Assembly: GCA_904063045.1 (NCBI GenBank)
Contig: CAJFCJ010000003.1
Span: 992,001-1,056,000 of the forward strand
Direction of reading: 5' to 3'
Source: Dimorphilus gyrociliatus
Taxonomy: Eukaryota > Annelida > Polychaeta > Dinophilidae
DNA: 64,000 nucleotides
In this document: positions 26,508-38,139 of the stretch, one piece after another
How the letters are laid out: each line of letters opens with the position of its first letter
Numbering within the stretch: the first letter of the stretch is position 1
Program-made: the position numbers and the translations under genes
Notes under the pieces: generated by a model
Told to the model about the DNA's origin: nothing
Seen by the model: only the letters and a program-made list of their open reading frames with translations
Databases searched by the model: none

Positions 26508-26605
26508 TTAGGTTATCATAAAATAGCAGCGATAAGGCAGATAATGCAACTTCTAAAGAGAAATGTACGTAACTGTACTACACTTGAATATTTCTTAATA
26601 TGTTG
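24117..26605 (-). repeat. Right arm of large inverted duplication
   Basis: Reverse-complement counterpart of 17197-19684, including gene E, its mini-exon, promoter and TA tract. Arm lengths agree to within a few nt, so few indels separate them apart from the TA tract. Confidence 0.9.
24418..26403 (-). CDS. Gene E: mirror paralogue of gene B
   Basis: CDS complement(join(24418..26291, 26376..26403)), 633 aa, with the same 28-nt mini-exon and 84-nt intron as gene B. Domains are as in B: signal peptide, two six-Cys CBM14 domains, TSP1 and three C1q-like units. Differences from B include VPDEV for EPDEV, CYTKNSD for CYMKNSD, FEDKGSG for FVDEGSG, a run of substitutions at TYLFLPSLNKKTFHENT, RSLHF for RSLLF and YIDVS for YIEIS. 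All key cysteines are kept and there is no stop, so both copies look functional. Convergent with gene B across the 4.4-kb spacer. Confidence 0.9.
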
Positions 26606-28490
26606 AACATTAGATTTTCTCTTGAGAGAGTTTGCTTTTTATATATACAATATATATACGTATGCATACATATATGCAGTATATATATATATATTTTTTA
26701 ATAAATTAATTAAACTACTATTTATCATCATGAGCTTCAAATACTCCTTATTTATTGACCTTTTTTTATCAATAATCTAAAGATTATAAACATTTTATTA
26801 AGTTCTTTGAGGTTGCGACCTCTGAATCATTCATGATTATAATATACTTAGGTCGCTTTCTTTCATGTGATTGCTATAGACCCATTTCGAGTTCAAGTAA
26901 TTTAGTTTGATTATCTCCTTCGATAACAAAAACTAACGATATATATTTTTTGACGCCGAAATAATTGGTTAACTATTTTTGATTTATTCCTTGATAATAG
27001 TAAAGGAATTTCCAGATTTTTTGACATCTCTGTTTCTCTTATGACAGACCACTTTCAGTATCTGAAATTAGCGACAGCTAATATAATTTCATATATAAAG
27101 AAAGATAATGCAATTGCATCTTGATCATTTATAGAAAACGATTCCATTCTCTTCAGGAAAATGTAATAAAATGAAAGAAACACGAAAAATTGAAACTTTT
27201 AACTTAATGACTATCAAAAAGATTTTATTCATTCATTATTAAAATTGTTTGAAATATAGATGAGCAGTTTGAATTTCTTTCAGATATTCTTTTAGGAGAA
27301 AAGAACAGTTTCACCAAGGAGATACATTTTAAGTGGCGTATTTTTCATTCAGCCAGCTTTTTTCAAAAAGCTTCTTTAGAGAGTTGTTTTAATGTAATTT
27401 GAACTAACTAATGTTAACATCCCTATATATTCATATAGTTAAAGACATTTCAACGGTAGTTGGCAAAGTTAAAACTACTTTTCAAACATAAACAATTTGT
27501 CATTTAATTTTCCATCTTGTTGTTTCAAAATCTGTTTCCATACTCCTTCTATCTTATCTCAATCGTTGACCTTTTTATGTTTATTTATAGTGTTTTCTCA
27601 ATGCATAGAGAATTATAAAAATACTTTATTATTAATAAAAAAATTAGATGACCGTAATTAAACTATGGCAATTTCTGTCACAAGTTACCACTTTCTTCCT
27701 GTCTCCTACGCACTGTATCTCTTTCTCTCTTCATTTGTCTCTGTCTCTCTGTCTTTCTTTCTGCTGTGAGACCTACCATATGCGTAATATTTCTGTCCTG
27801 TTTTTATTATACTTATTTATACCTTTTTCGAACCTGATTCAATACAAACTAGTATATTATCGATACAATTTAAATATTCATTTTGAACGAGTATTTTCTC
27901 TTCTTCGAACGAAAAATTCATAAATATACTAATTTAATTCATATTGATAGTTAATTAAACAAAGTTAAACTACTCAATTTCGTATGCCCTATTTGTCCTT
28001 TTAAATATTATCTTTATGTATTTTTGATATGGACTGACTCTTTCAAAGTTTAAAAAAATTGGCTAATGTCGCATATGGTTTTTTCTCTTAATACTAAATT
28101 TAATATGGCTATTTTTAGATACAAACAAATGCTAACTAATAAGAGGAAGGGACATATTTTAAATAAGATATAAATATAATAATACGTTTGTATAAGAAAT
28201 CAATAAAAGCAATAAATTGACAAACATTTTCATTAGCATTCCTATGCTGTTTATAAATTTATATTTACATACATAAGAAGACTGATAGAGGGTTGAAGTT
28301 TATGTAACACATATGAAAATCTTATTCATTTTTTATACAAATCAAGTACGAAAAGTATACGATACAGTGTAAGGCCATATAATAATTTTTAGCAAAGCAT
28401 AGGCGGATATCTGGGAACTTTATGATATGTTACATATGGAAAATTTAACAGAAATATATATTTACAACTAAATATAAACATTTCAGAGAG
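26606..28490. other. Intergenic between gene E and protease 1
   Basis: AT-rich, with TA-rich repeats at 26640-26695 and a CT-rich patch near 27715-27765. Small open frames here have no supporting features. The head of gene E and the protease promoter face each other across it. Confidence 0.5.
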
Positions 28491-28498
28491 TATATAAG
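28491..28498 (+). promoter_or_regulatory. TATA box of protease 1
   Basis: TATATAAG in the context GAGAGTATATAAGC, about 55 nt upstream of the ATG; protease 2 has a similar GAGTATAAAAGC, consistent with shared ancestry of the promoters. Confidence 0.6.
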
Positions 28499-28546
28499 CT
28501 GAAAAATTTTATTGAGAGACAGTCCGATCTTGACTGAATAATAAAG

Positions 28547-29421
28547 ATGAAAGTTCTAGCTTTACTTGCTCTTGTTGCTGTTGCCGTTCAGGCTAAACCA
28601 CGTGATCCTGCTTTCTTGACCACTGAAGTTGGTTACATCGTTGGAGGTGAAGATGCTTCCCCTGGTGAATTTCCATGGCAAGTATCTTTGCAAAGATGTT
28701 CTGGTGCTTCATGCAGCCACAACTGTGGAGCCATCGTCATGAATGCCGACTGGGTTTTGACTGCTGCCCATTGTATCCAAAACCCATCCCTCGCTTCTCA
28801 TAGATTGGTCTTCGGTCTTCACAGACGTAGTGATGAATCTGGAGCTCAAGCTAGAACTCCATCCATTGTTAGACCCCATCCAGATTGGATCAATGACGGT
28901 AGCTTGGGATTCCCCAACGATGTCGGTGTCATGAAAGTCTCTGAATCTGTTGTTCTTTCTGGAAATGTTGCTGCAGCTACTCTTGTATCTTCATCTGTTG
29001 GAAATTTGGCCGGACAAGCCTGTGTCATCTCTGGTTGGGGACGTACCGCTGGTGGAGCACCTTTACCCGATGTTCTCCAAAAAGCCGACACCCGTGTCTT
29101 GTCCACTGCTGAGTGCCAAGCTCAAGGAATTCCTCAAGCTGATGATGACTTCCATATTTGTCTTAACAACGATGCCGGAACTACCAACTCCTGCAACGTA
29201 AGTCTAACATCTTACAAAACATTTTGTACAAATTCTTAATATAAAATCTTTTCCAGGGTGACTCTGGTGGCCCATTGAACTGCCCAATCGGAAGCGGTGG
29301 CTCTATTCAAATTGCTGGTGTTACATCTTTCGGTATCATCTTCTGCCCACCAAACAGACCAGCTGGGTATGCCCGTGTTTCTTACTACCGTGACTGGATC
29401 GATTCCAACTCCCAAGATTAA
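28547..29421 (+). CDS. Chymotrypsin-like serine protease 1 (S1A)
   Basis: Secreted S1 family endopeptidase, probably digestive. CDS join(28547..29197, 29257..29421), 271 aa. Signal peptide about 1-16, short propeptide, mature start IVGGEDASPGEFPWQ at residue 31. Catalytic triad: His75 in TAAHC, Asp125 in GFPNDVGV, Ser220 in GDSGGP. The single 59-nt phase-0 intron lies between Asn and Gly of SCN|GDSGGP, putting the nucleophile in exon 2. The residue at chymotrypsin position 189 reads as Asn (TTNSCN), not the Asp of trypsins, so Arg/Lys specificity is not expected. The residue before IVGG is Tyr rather than Arg/Lys, implying activation by an enzyme with chymotryptic preference. Codons are richer in C-ending choices than in neighbouring genes. 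AATAAA follows about 25 nt after the stop. Confidence 0.93.
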
Positions 29422-31395
29422 GTAGCTGTGTAAAATAAGGAAACCCAATAAACAATCGTCTTAATGATAAATAAATATTAAAATCTTAAATTTAAACTTT
29501 AAAGTTTAAACTTTCTCTTAAAAGAATTATTATATTAATATATAGTTTAATGAAACTTGTAGTCTTTATACTTTGAACCTATAATTTTGGTTCGCATCTC
29601 TCGCGTAATCGCTTAAATTTACCGTTTTTGACTTGCTCCATAAATAAACTATAATTCATTATAAATAAGCTATAAAGATATCACTTGTTATTCAATAGGG
29701 ACTTTATCATTCATCTCCCTCTATAAAATGTTGAGTAAATTCGTTTTGAACCATTTAGGAGCCAGCTTTTTCAACATTTTCGTTGTTCTTCATATTCAAA
29801 TAGCCTTTTCATTCGACATTATTCAAGTGCAATTTGATCTATTCTCACCTGTTTTTCGACCAATGCTTCTCTTTTCAACAAAACCATTGGTTGCCATCAT
29901 CCCTATTATTCTGATCTATGTATAGGCTAAATCCTGAAATAAGTAACATCTTGAAGTATGATCGCATTAGACTAGACGCTCTTTTTTTGTCTTATACAAA
30001 TATATAAAGCATATTATACTTTGTAGAGAGATATGAACTAGATATATTATTCAATTCTAAACTCAACTTGGATAGACCCTTTTCTATAATATAGTCAGAA
30101 TCATTGACTTACGATATCTTACTTTATAAAAGGCAGCTGTAAAAATGATACTTTTGTTCAGCAAAAGTGAACTTATATCTGTAGTTTAATATGAAGTAAT
30201 AAATTTAAATAATCAATTGGAAATTCAACATAAATGAATGTAGTTTTTTTTTGGGGTCGTTAAATATGAAAGATTTTCACCTATTTACTAATCCATAGAG
30301 ACTAGGAATTTGTATTGTCTCTTATATGTAAAATCATTTTGTTTCCATGGTATTAAATTAATAATGGAACAGAATTTATATATAATTGACCAATTTCAAC
30401 TGGTGGTAGACAAGTGTATGAACGAAGTGATACCTAACTGAGTATTTTCTTAAGAGAGAGAAAAACATTTAGAAATCTTTTCAAGATTAAACTTTCATGC
30501 TTTAAGCATATTAAATACAAACATTTCCCCTAAACTGTTCTTTTTGCTCCACTGGAAACAGTTAACATGAGACTGATGGCTTTAAAGTATAAATAAATGA
30601 TATAATAGCTAAGAACTATGAAGAAAACGTCCACAAATATACGTTTTAACCCTAGCCCTAACCGCCCAGGTGACAATCTACTTTGCATTTTAAAGAATCT
30701 GATCCTTAGTTTAGCCCATAATTGGAATGCGATTAGGTTTTAATTTTTCTAACCCTAGAGATGCTCCTAACCAAGCCTCAAAGTTTACCCTTAGTGGATA
30801 TTTTCTTTCTTCTCTCTCAAGCTTTACTCTTACTCGATAACGACTTTGTGAAGAAGGATATGAACATATCTCCAAATAATGAATGAAATAAAACTTTCTA
30901 ATTGCATGCAATGTAAAAATAGCAAAATATTCTATTAATCAAATAATAATTGATATTCTTTCATATGATAATGAAAGGTAAAAGAACAACCATCTGGTGC
31001 AATTTCTGTCTTGCTAAAGTTACAATTTATAATAAATCATTATTCATTGTTGATTCTATGTTATCTTTATGTATTAGCAATAGATAAATTCGTACCAAAC
31101 AAGAGATAAAAATCCTTCTCTAATAACCAAAAGCCTGATAGCTTAATAGGTTTTGCATTGAAAAAATAGAAATATTGACAATCATGTTTAAACGTTTAAG
31201 CTCCCTTCCTTAATATACAATCAATATTGCAACTACAAGTCTATATTTTGCCCCTTTTCATGAATGAAAGTATATTTCGCGATAATGATGTTAAAAATGA
31301 ATAGAATTTTAATTATTTACTACGCAATGTGAAAAAACATGCGGTTTATATGAAATTTGAGTATGAAAGTGTGTGAAATAACATTTCTTAAAGAG
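29422..31395. other. Intergenic between the two proteases
   Basis: AT-rich, no gene recognised. A short telomere-like patch (TAACCCTAGCCCTAACC) is at 30647-30663. One 65-codon hydrophobic open frame near 29728 has no supporting evidence. Confidence 0.5.
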
Positions 31396-31403
31396 TATAA
31401 AAG
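31396..31403 (+). promoter_or_regulatory. TATA box of protease 2
   Basis: TATAAAAG about 50 nt upstream of the ATG at 31454. Confidence 0.6.
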
Positions 31404-31453
31404 CGCTTGTGTCTCTTCAGTCTTTACTCAATTTTGGTTGAATTCAAAACATC

Positions 31454-32331
31454 ATGAAAGTTTTAGCTGTTCTCGCTCTTATTGTAGTGGCCTCTCAGGC
31501 TAGACCAAGTTCCAACAAAGCTAATTTGCAACCTTTTGTTGGCCGTATCATCGGAGGAGAAGACGCAGCACCAGGCGCTTGGCCATGGCAAGCATCTCTA
31601 CAAAGATGCACCATCGGATGTTCTCACAGTTGTGGTGCCGTTGTTGTCAATGAAAACTGGGTTCTAACTGCTGCTCATTGTATCCAAAATCCTGATCCTT
31701 CCGGATACAGAGTTGTTGCTGGACTTCACCGCCGTAGTGACGAATCTGGTGCTCAACCTAGAGATGCTTCCCAAGTTATTTCCCACCCTGAATTCATCCA
31801 AGATGGAAGTCTTGGATTCCCCAATGATGTTGGTGTTGTCAGAGTTTCTTCTGCTTTTGATTTGAGTGCTTCAAATGTAGCTGCAGCTACTCTTGTCCCA
31901 AGCAATGCTCCAAATTTCGCTGGACAAGCTTGTACTATCTCTGGTTGGGGTCTTACCGTTGGAGGAGGATCCGGTTTACCTGATGTTCTTCAACAAGCTG
32001 ATACCCGTGTTTTATCCACCGCTGATTGTCAAGCTCAAGGAATCCCACAAGCTGATGATGACTACCATATATGTATCAATGATGACGATTTGGAAACCAG
32101 CTCATGCAACGTAAGTTTAATTCATATAATTCTACAGAATTCTTACTAATTTCAAACATATTTTAGGGTGACTCTGGTGGCCCATTGAACTGCCCAGTTG
32201 GAGCAAATGGCGCTTACCAAGTTGCTGGAATCACCTCTTTCGGTATTATTTTCTGCCCAGAAGATACCCCAGCCGGATATGCTCGTGTATCTACCTACCG
32301 TCAATGGATCGATGACAACATCAGCGCTTAA
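31454..32331 (+). CDS. Chymotrypsin-like serine protease 2 (S1A)
   Basis: Paralogue of protease 1. CDS join(31454..32110, 32167..32331), 273 aa. Signal peptide about 1-16, propeptide ending FVGR, then mature start IIGGEDAAPGAWPWQ at residue 32, so a tryptic activation site is present here. Triad: His75 (TAAHC), Asp125 (FPNDVGV), Ser222 (GDSGGP). The S1-pocket bottom reads Ser (SSCNGDSGGP), as in chymotrypsin. The intron (56 nt) is in the same place and phase as in protease 1. Shared strings such as LHRRSDESGAQ, VLSTA-CQAQGIPQADDD and the TSFGIIFCP segment show recent tandem duplication. AATAAA near 32381. Specificity is inferred from one pocket position only. Confidence 0.93.
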
Positions 32332-33184
32332 GAAGGAAAAGACTACAATTTATCAAATGATATAAATAAATTGTTGCCATTAATAAAACGACCCAAAGAT
32401 TAAACTAAACTTTTCGAACTAAGTCTATTCAGAGAATAATGTTTTAATTTAAAAAACAATAACATCAATTTACAAAAACACCTGAAAATTATAAAAGAGA
32501 AATTATTAATGAGAGTCTTTCACTTCTCTTTTACAGACAGAAACATCTCAATCTATAATTTTAAAGAATTTTACATATCTTGGTTTATAGCACCTTTTTA
32601 GCTGTTTACTTGTCAACAAACAACCTAAAACTTTCCAGTTAAATTAGGAAAGTTGATTAGTAACTATATAATTCTTTATCAAGGGGAAACCGGCTGAAAT
32701 CAAAGTTCTTTCCACTTCCGTTTAAATCAAAAAAAGATACGTTAATTTCGTTTGAATTTAAGCTTTGAATAACCTAAGGTTTAAAAAGAATTATGGTGGG
32801 CCATAACTTGAAAAGCAGCTCTAGCTTGACCTTCTTTACATTGATGATAGGTCTAGAAAGTGATCCATAAATTACTTATCATTTTATACACTCCAATATT
32901 GACCTCAAATAAACTGATAATTCTAAGAGTAAATTAAATAAATGTTAATATTTAGGTCTTCTTTACCTCTCAATATAACTTTTTAATAGTAGAAGTAACT
33001 GAAAATTATCAAGAAATCAAAAAATGTTGAGCAGCTGTGAAAAATCCAATTATAATTTTCATACAAATAGACTCTTGAAAGTATGGGAACAAGCATACTT
33101 ATTGTTAACAAATGACATCATATTCATAACAAAAGTTAATCATTAAACAATTCAATCTTAGCCGGCAATAAAAAAAAACACTGA
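32332..33184. other. Intergenic between protease 2 and protease pseudogene
   Basis: AT-rich. Apart from the AATAAA near 32381 that may end protease 2, I see no gene, repeat or RNA in it. Confidence 0.5.
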
Positions 33185-33590
33185 ATGAAATCTTTTGTAA
33201 CTCTTATCCATTTCGCAATGACCGATAAGGCTAATTTGCAGGAAAATGAGGATTATTGACCAGTGATGTTGGTCCAATCATTGGTTGAGTAGACATTGCT
33301 CCAGGCAATATGCTCTAGAAAATATTTTTGCAAAGACGTTCTAGTGCTTAATGTGTACGTAGGTTTGCAGCCCATTCTACTTGTATCATATATGGTATCT
33401 GGCAATTCCCAATGATAATGTGAAATTCGATGAAGCTCTTGCTCTTTCTGCAAATGTTTTTTCATAGTGATGATAGTTGAACTAGCTTATACAACGTAGC
33501 AAAAACGTATATTTTCATACTTATTAACTACTCAATCAAATTCAACAGAGTTTACTAAACCGTCTGCTGCCCACCATATGGACTATCAGG
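33185..33590 (+). pseudogene. Decayed third chymotrypsin-like protease
   Basis: Starts with an ATG frame MKSFVTLIHFAMTDKANLQ that matches the start and propeptide of protease 2 (its KANLQ is kept), then breaks at a TGA. Downstream are relics IIG-VDIAPG, LQRR, AAHSTCI (for AAHCIQ) and NSQ/FPND-like sequence, a TACAACGTAG relic of the conserved SCN|GT splice donor near 33495, and a TCTGCTGCCCACC relic of exon 2. Large deletions, frameshifts and stops show it is dead. The remains of the intron mean it arose by DNA duplication, not by retroposition. Confidence 0.8.
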
Positions 33591-34339
33591 TTAAGCTCTT
33601 ATTTTCTTATACAGACCTTGAATCAACATTCTCTCCTCGATTTCGTGAATTGAAAAAACACAGTTTACTTAAATAAACTAACAATTAGTTTTAACTATTA
33701 TATAATACGGTATATATTACAGATGTTAATAGAGAGACTATTAGAATTAGGATGAAGTCTCTAATTAGTACGTGTAGAACAAATCAATAATCCTTACAAA
33801 AAGTTTGTTATTCGTTTAGCAAGAGAATTTTACAACCTAACTACCAATTATGAATATATTATTTACTTTACATATTACATCTTAAACAATTATACATAGT
33901 ATTTGTGTTGTAAGGATGAAGTAGCTTGTCTCAGAATTCTCCTAATAGTTATTAATTGAAAGAGAATCTTGGTCAGAATGATCTGAATAAAATAACAGTG
34001 AGGAAAACGATGAAAAAGATGGTATAGTTAACATATATAGAGGCTAAATCAACTAACAATTTTAAAGGAGGAGAGTCAGTCTAATAAGCAACATTCACCC
34101 TTAGAGAATCTGAATATGCTTCACTCCAATATTATATATGTAAATAAGGTTGAAGAATATTAATAAAAGAAATTATATACAGATAAAAAGTCTTAGGTCT
34201 CCATTAATAATATTGTATATTTTCTATATTTCGCCTTAAAACGAACAGAAATAAACTGAAATCGTCACTATTAAACAATTTTAATAGTTTATAAATTCTA
34301 TTTTCATTCTATTAAAAATTTCGTTTTTCATAAAACTCT
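33591..34339. other. Intergenic before gene F 3' end
   Basis: AT-rich, no feature recognised beyond the presumed 3' UTR of gene F on the minus strand. Confidence 0.5.
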
Positions 34340-36265
34340 TTAACTTGATACGATAAACATTGTTAGAGAAATAACTCTTCTATTATTACTATTTAAGCCA
34401 TCTGTAGCTTTAATTTGAACTCTATCTTTTTCCTTCAAATTCAATAGACCAGACCTTGACATAGTATCAAAGTTATTATGCAAATTCGAAGTACGTACTA
34501 GTGAAAGTCTCCTTTGTCCATTGACATGAATTTCTAAATTAAGTCTTGTATTTGGTGAGCTTCCAGCGTTTACTTCTATAAAATATAAGCCAGAGTATTC
34601 AATTTCGTATTCGCTGGTTGAACTATGCCATATATTTCCATTGTTAAAAACCACATCATCGTATGAAACATTTGATAGAGATGAGCTAAAAAAATCCCCA
34701 GAACGGCGTACGTAGAGAACGGGCGTGAAAAACGTAGTATTCAATTTCATTGCCGTCATATACGTATATAAATTATTTGTTGACCTAATAGCACCAGACA
34801 ATAAGCGAAGACCTATGACGTCATTTGCTTCCAAGAAAACGACTCCACCCCTTGACGCTTGGTCATTTTGGAAGTTGTTCGATTGGCTTCTGCTTAATGA
34901 GAAATTAGTTTGTGGCTCGTTATTAATAGTCAGTACTACATCTGACGTTGTTCTAGCTTCAAAGCCAGTTCCGATATTGATATAATACCATCCACTATCA
35001 GCAACTCTATAGGAATAAGAATTAGGAACGGGTGCAGCCCCTCTTAGAACGATTATTTCTTGCAATCTGATATCTCCTGGATTATTTTCATTAAGTGAAC
35101 TACCGCAAAATAGTAAATTTCTCGATTCGTATCTAAAAGCTAACCAAGATGTTTCGTAGCCATCCTCTCTACTAAAAATAGGAGTGCTAAAAGTTTCAAA
35201 TTCAGCGTAGGGATTAAATAATCTATTCAGAGAAAATATGCCACTTCTCGAAAATGTATCCACTCCATTAAAAGATGATCCAGTTTGTCTAAAGAGTGCC
35301 GATAGTCTGCCGGTACCTTGTAGTGAAGAGTGATATCCATTTCCTGTGCTTGATCCTCCACTTAACGACATGTAATAAAAGCCATTTTCTTCAACCTTCA
35401 TTTCTGAATTGGATGGATTATATAGGTCCTTATTGTTAATTACAACAGAATTCCATATCATTTTTCCAGGAAGTAGAAAGGGAGAATTTCTATAACCAAC
35501 AAAAAAGGCTGGACTAGAACCAAAAGTACAATTTCTACTTTGACAGACTTCTATATCTGTTGACGATCCAGGGCATTTTGCACCGCCATTGGCTGGTGGA
35601 GGATTGTTACAACTTCTTTCTCGTATTCTGATACCAGTTCCACATTCTGGTTCGCAAGGGCTCCAACTCGACCACGAACTCCAGGAACCACCAGTTGGAC
35701 ATGCGGCATTTTCAAGCGGAACACATATCCTTCTATCGCAATTCCTAGTATTCAAGCTAGGATTAAAGAAAAAACCAGAAGGACATTTTTCAGCATACAC
35801 TCTATCAGAAAAACAATGAAAGTATTGAGTACAATCCGTATTATTAGCAAAAGTTCCATTTTGTTGACAAGTTTCGTAGGACTCTTCTGAAGCTTTGGCA
35901 TCGAAATCATTGAAAAATTTAACTTCATTTTCCTCAGATTGATTATAGCTTGGACAATTCGATTCGGCGGGCGAAGTACACATAGTAAAATGACAATCCT
36001 TATGAGCAATTGTAAAGTGAAGACCGGGAGGACACTGCCTTAGGTGAAACGTACCGTTGATACAATGATAATAATTATTACAATTTATTGGATCGATAAA
36101 AGCTCCATCGATATAATTAAAATCATCATCAGTTGGGCAAGAAAACTGCGACAAGGCTCCGTGCAAGAGGATAAAAGCTAATATTAAAATAACATTAGGA
36201 TTAATACAGAATTAAAGATTATATAAATAAAACTTACCGAAAGTCAAAAGGATAAGACCCTTCAT
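34340..36265 (-). CDS. Gene F: secreted CBM14x2-TSP1-C1q-like protein
   Basis: CDS complement(join(34340..36177, 36238..36265)), 621 aa. The 28-nt first exon MKGLILLTF plus a 60-nt phase-1 intron and AFILLHGALS makes the signal peptide. Two CBM14 domains (CNNYYHC and CTQYFHC cores), a TSP1 repeat (WSSWSSWSPCEPECGTG, CNNPPP) and three C1q-like units follow. The inter-CBM linker is acidic and shorter in Cys than in B. Clearly diverged from A-E over its full length, so it does not take part in the recent homogenisation. TATAAATA at 36311-36304 lies about 40 nt upstream of the ATG. It flanks the protease cluster on the far side from gene E. Confidence 0.88.
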
Positions 36266-38139
36266 GTTTCTCAGGCTGATTAAGTTGTAGCAGCTTGCTT
36301 CAATATTTATACTCTTTCATCCATAGATACAAAATTACAAAATACCTTATCTTTATCAATTTATTATTGATAAAGTGATTAACAAAGTAAATACCTTTGA
36401 AGAGAATTAAGATTTATTCTTATTGCATCTATAATACGTCAACTTACCTTATGCAAACTTCAATAATACAATATATAATACTTATAGTCTCTATTTTATA
36501 TAAATTCATTAAGCAGTTTAGTTAAGGCAGCTACCTTATTTTTTATGTTTTTCTATCAAATCTTAAACATCAAAGAAGTTAATTTTTTCGATACGAGATT
36601 AGAGTAGGCGTTTTGCGTGGGAGGCATTCCATTTTATTAGATTAGGCTAAATAGGATAATCTTTCTAATAAGTTTCTCACTTTTTTAAGTTTCTATTATT
36701 TTAATAACTAAATACTTTTCCACTTTAGGCCTATATAGAGATTTATAATTTATGAAAATATACTAAATCTATTCGAAGAATCAAAATGATAAGATTATAA
36801 TTAAAATGATGATAAAAAAGAACGTTTGTTGCAATTTATTAGATGTTTGATAATACTCGTTCAAGTTTATTTATATATCTTGAATGCAAACTCGCAATAA
36901 TTTATTATCCTTGTTATGTTCATAATATTCTTCGTTAAATATATAAATTAGATCTATTTGGGTATTTTAAGTACCGTATCTTCAATTCGATAATAATAAA
37001 CATTTATTACCTACTTTGCGGTTTTCAAGTCAGCAGTTAAGAGATAAGAGAATAAGCTAGTTAAAAGTTTATTTTCGTATAAATTTGTAGAAAAAGCGTC
37101 AATAAGCAGAGGACAATTATTAATTTGTTCTTATTTTCTATTATTATTATTCGATTTGTCAGAATGTTTCATAATCTTCTTGCAGAGAAATCGAATACAA
37201 GATGTTAACATTCTATAAAAAATAAAAGTTCAGTAATTTATGTTTTCTATTTATTTCTCATATAGAATCATATTAACGACTGGAAAATACTGAAATGAGT
37301 GGTACGATTGATATTTTGTCTCCTTTAGATGATAAGATAACTTCTATAGTCAAGGCCTGGATCTAGGCGGAATGATTGAATGGTAAAAAAAATGATAACT
37401 ATTATTCAAGGTTATTTATTTTACAAGTCAGATGGCACTAGAAGAGGATTGATAGGTTATCGACACCTTGCTTCTATATTTAATATTCCAATCTTCTTAT
37501 ATTTGAATTTTAGTCCTTATTGATATGGTTTCCTTCTTTATTTAAGAGATTAAACTTACCAGATATAACAAAGAGGAGGGAAACTCTTTAGAATTAATAA
37601 TCTGTAATCTAAGTCTTTTCTTGTAGTAATTAATATAGATTTGTTTAAACATTAAGTACTAATTTATAACTATTTATTACAAAAAGAAATTAAAATGATC
37701 CTTTACCCAATATAGATATACAACAGAATGAACTAAATACAATCCAGACAGGTCCAAAAACGATCTATATTTAGCCGTCTTCACTGATACATCAAAGTCT
37801 AACAAAAAACTACTAATTTGTTTTGCAAGTTTCTGAAACACTATGAATTTCCTCGTAAAAACTTTTCTGGATTAAACAGTAATATTCTAGTTGACAATTC
37901 CCTTATTTGAAAGCCATTTATGCATATAAATCTTGTATGATTATGTATACAAGAACATAAAATAATGCATTTTATGAATAGTTTTATTATTATGAAAGAC
38001 ACGTAAAGCTGCCTATAATCTTTATGAAACGAAAAAAAAATGTTTATAGGCTTTATAAATCACTGTACGAAGTGGATAGATTGAACAGTCTTCATAGTTT
38101 TGCTTTTGTATATGGTCTTGAATCAAATGAGTAAAATAT
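36266..38139. other. Intergenic, no gene seen
   Basis: AT-rich DNA upstream of gene F, with its TATA box at 36311-36304; the remainder shows no exon, repeat or RNA that I can support. Confidence 0.5.

Noticed and set aside
27648-27923. 91-codon plus-strand frame in a CT-rich patch
   Set aside because: Leu/Ser-rich product of low-complexity DNA without supporting signals.
30647-30663. Telomere-like TAACCCTAGCCCTAACC
   Set aside because: Fewer than three imperfect units; too short to claim an interstitial telomere.
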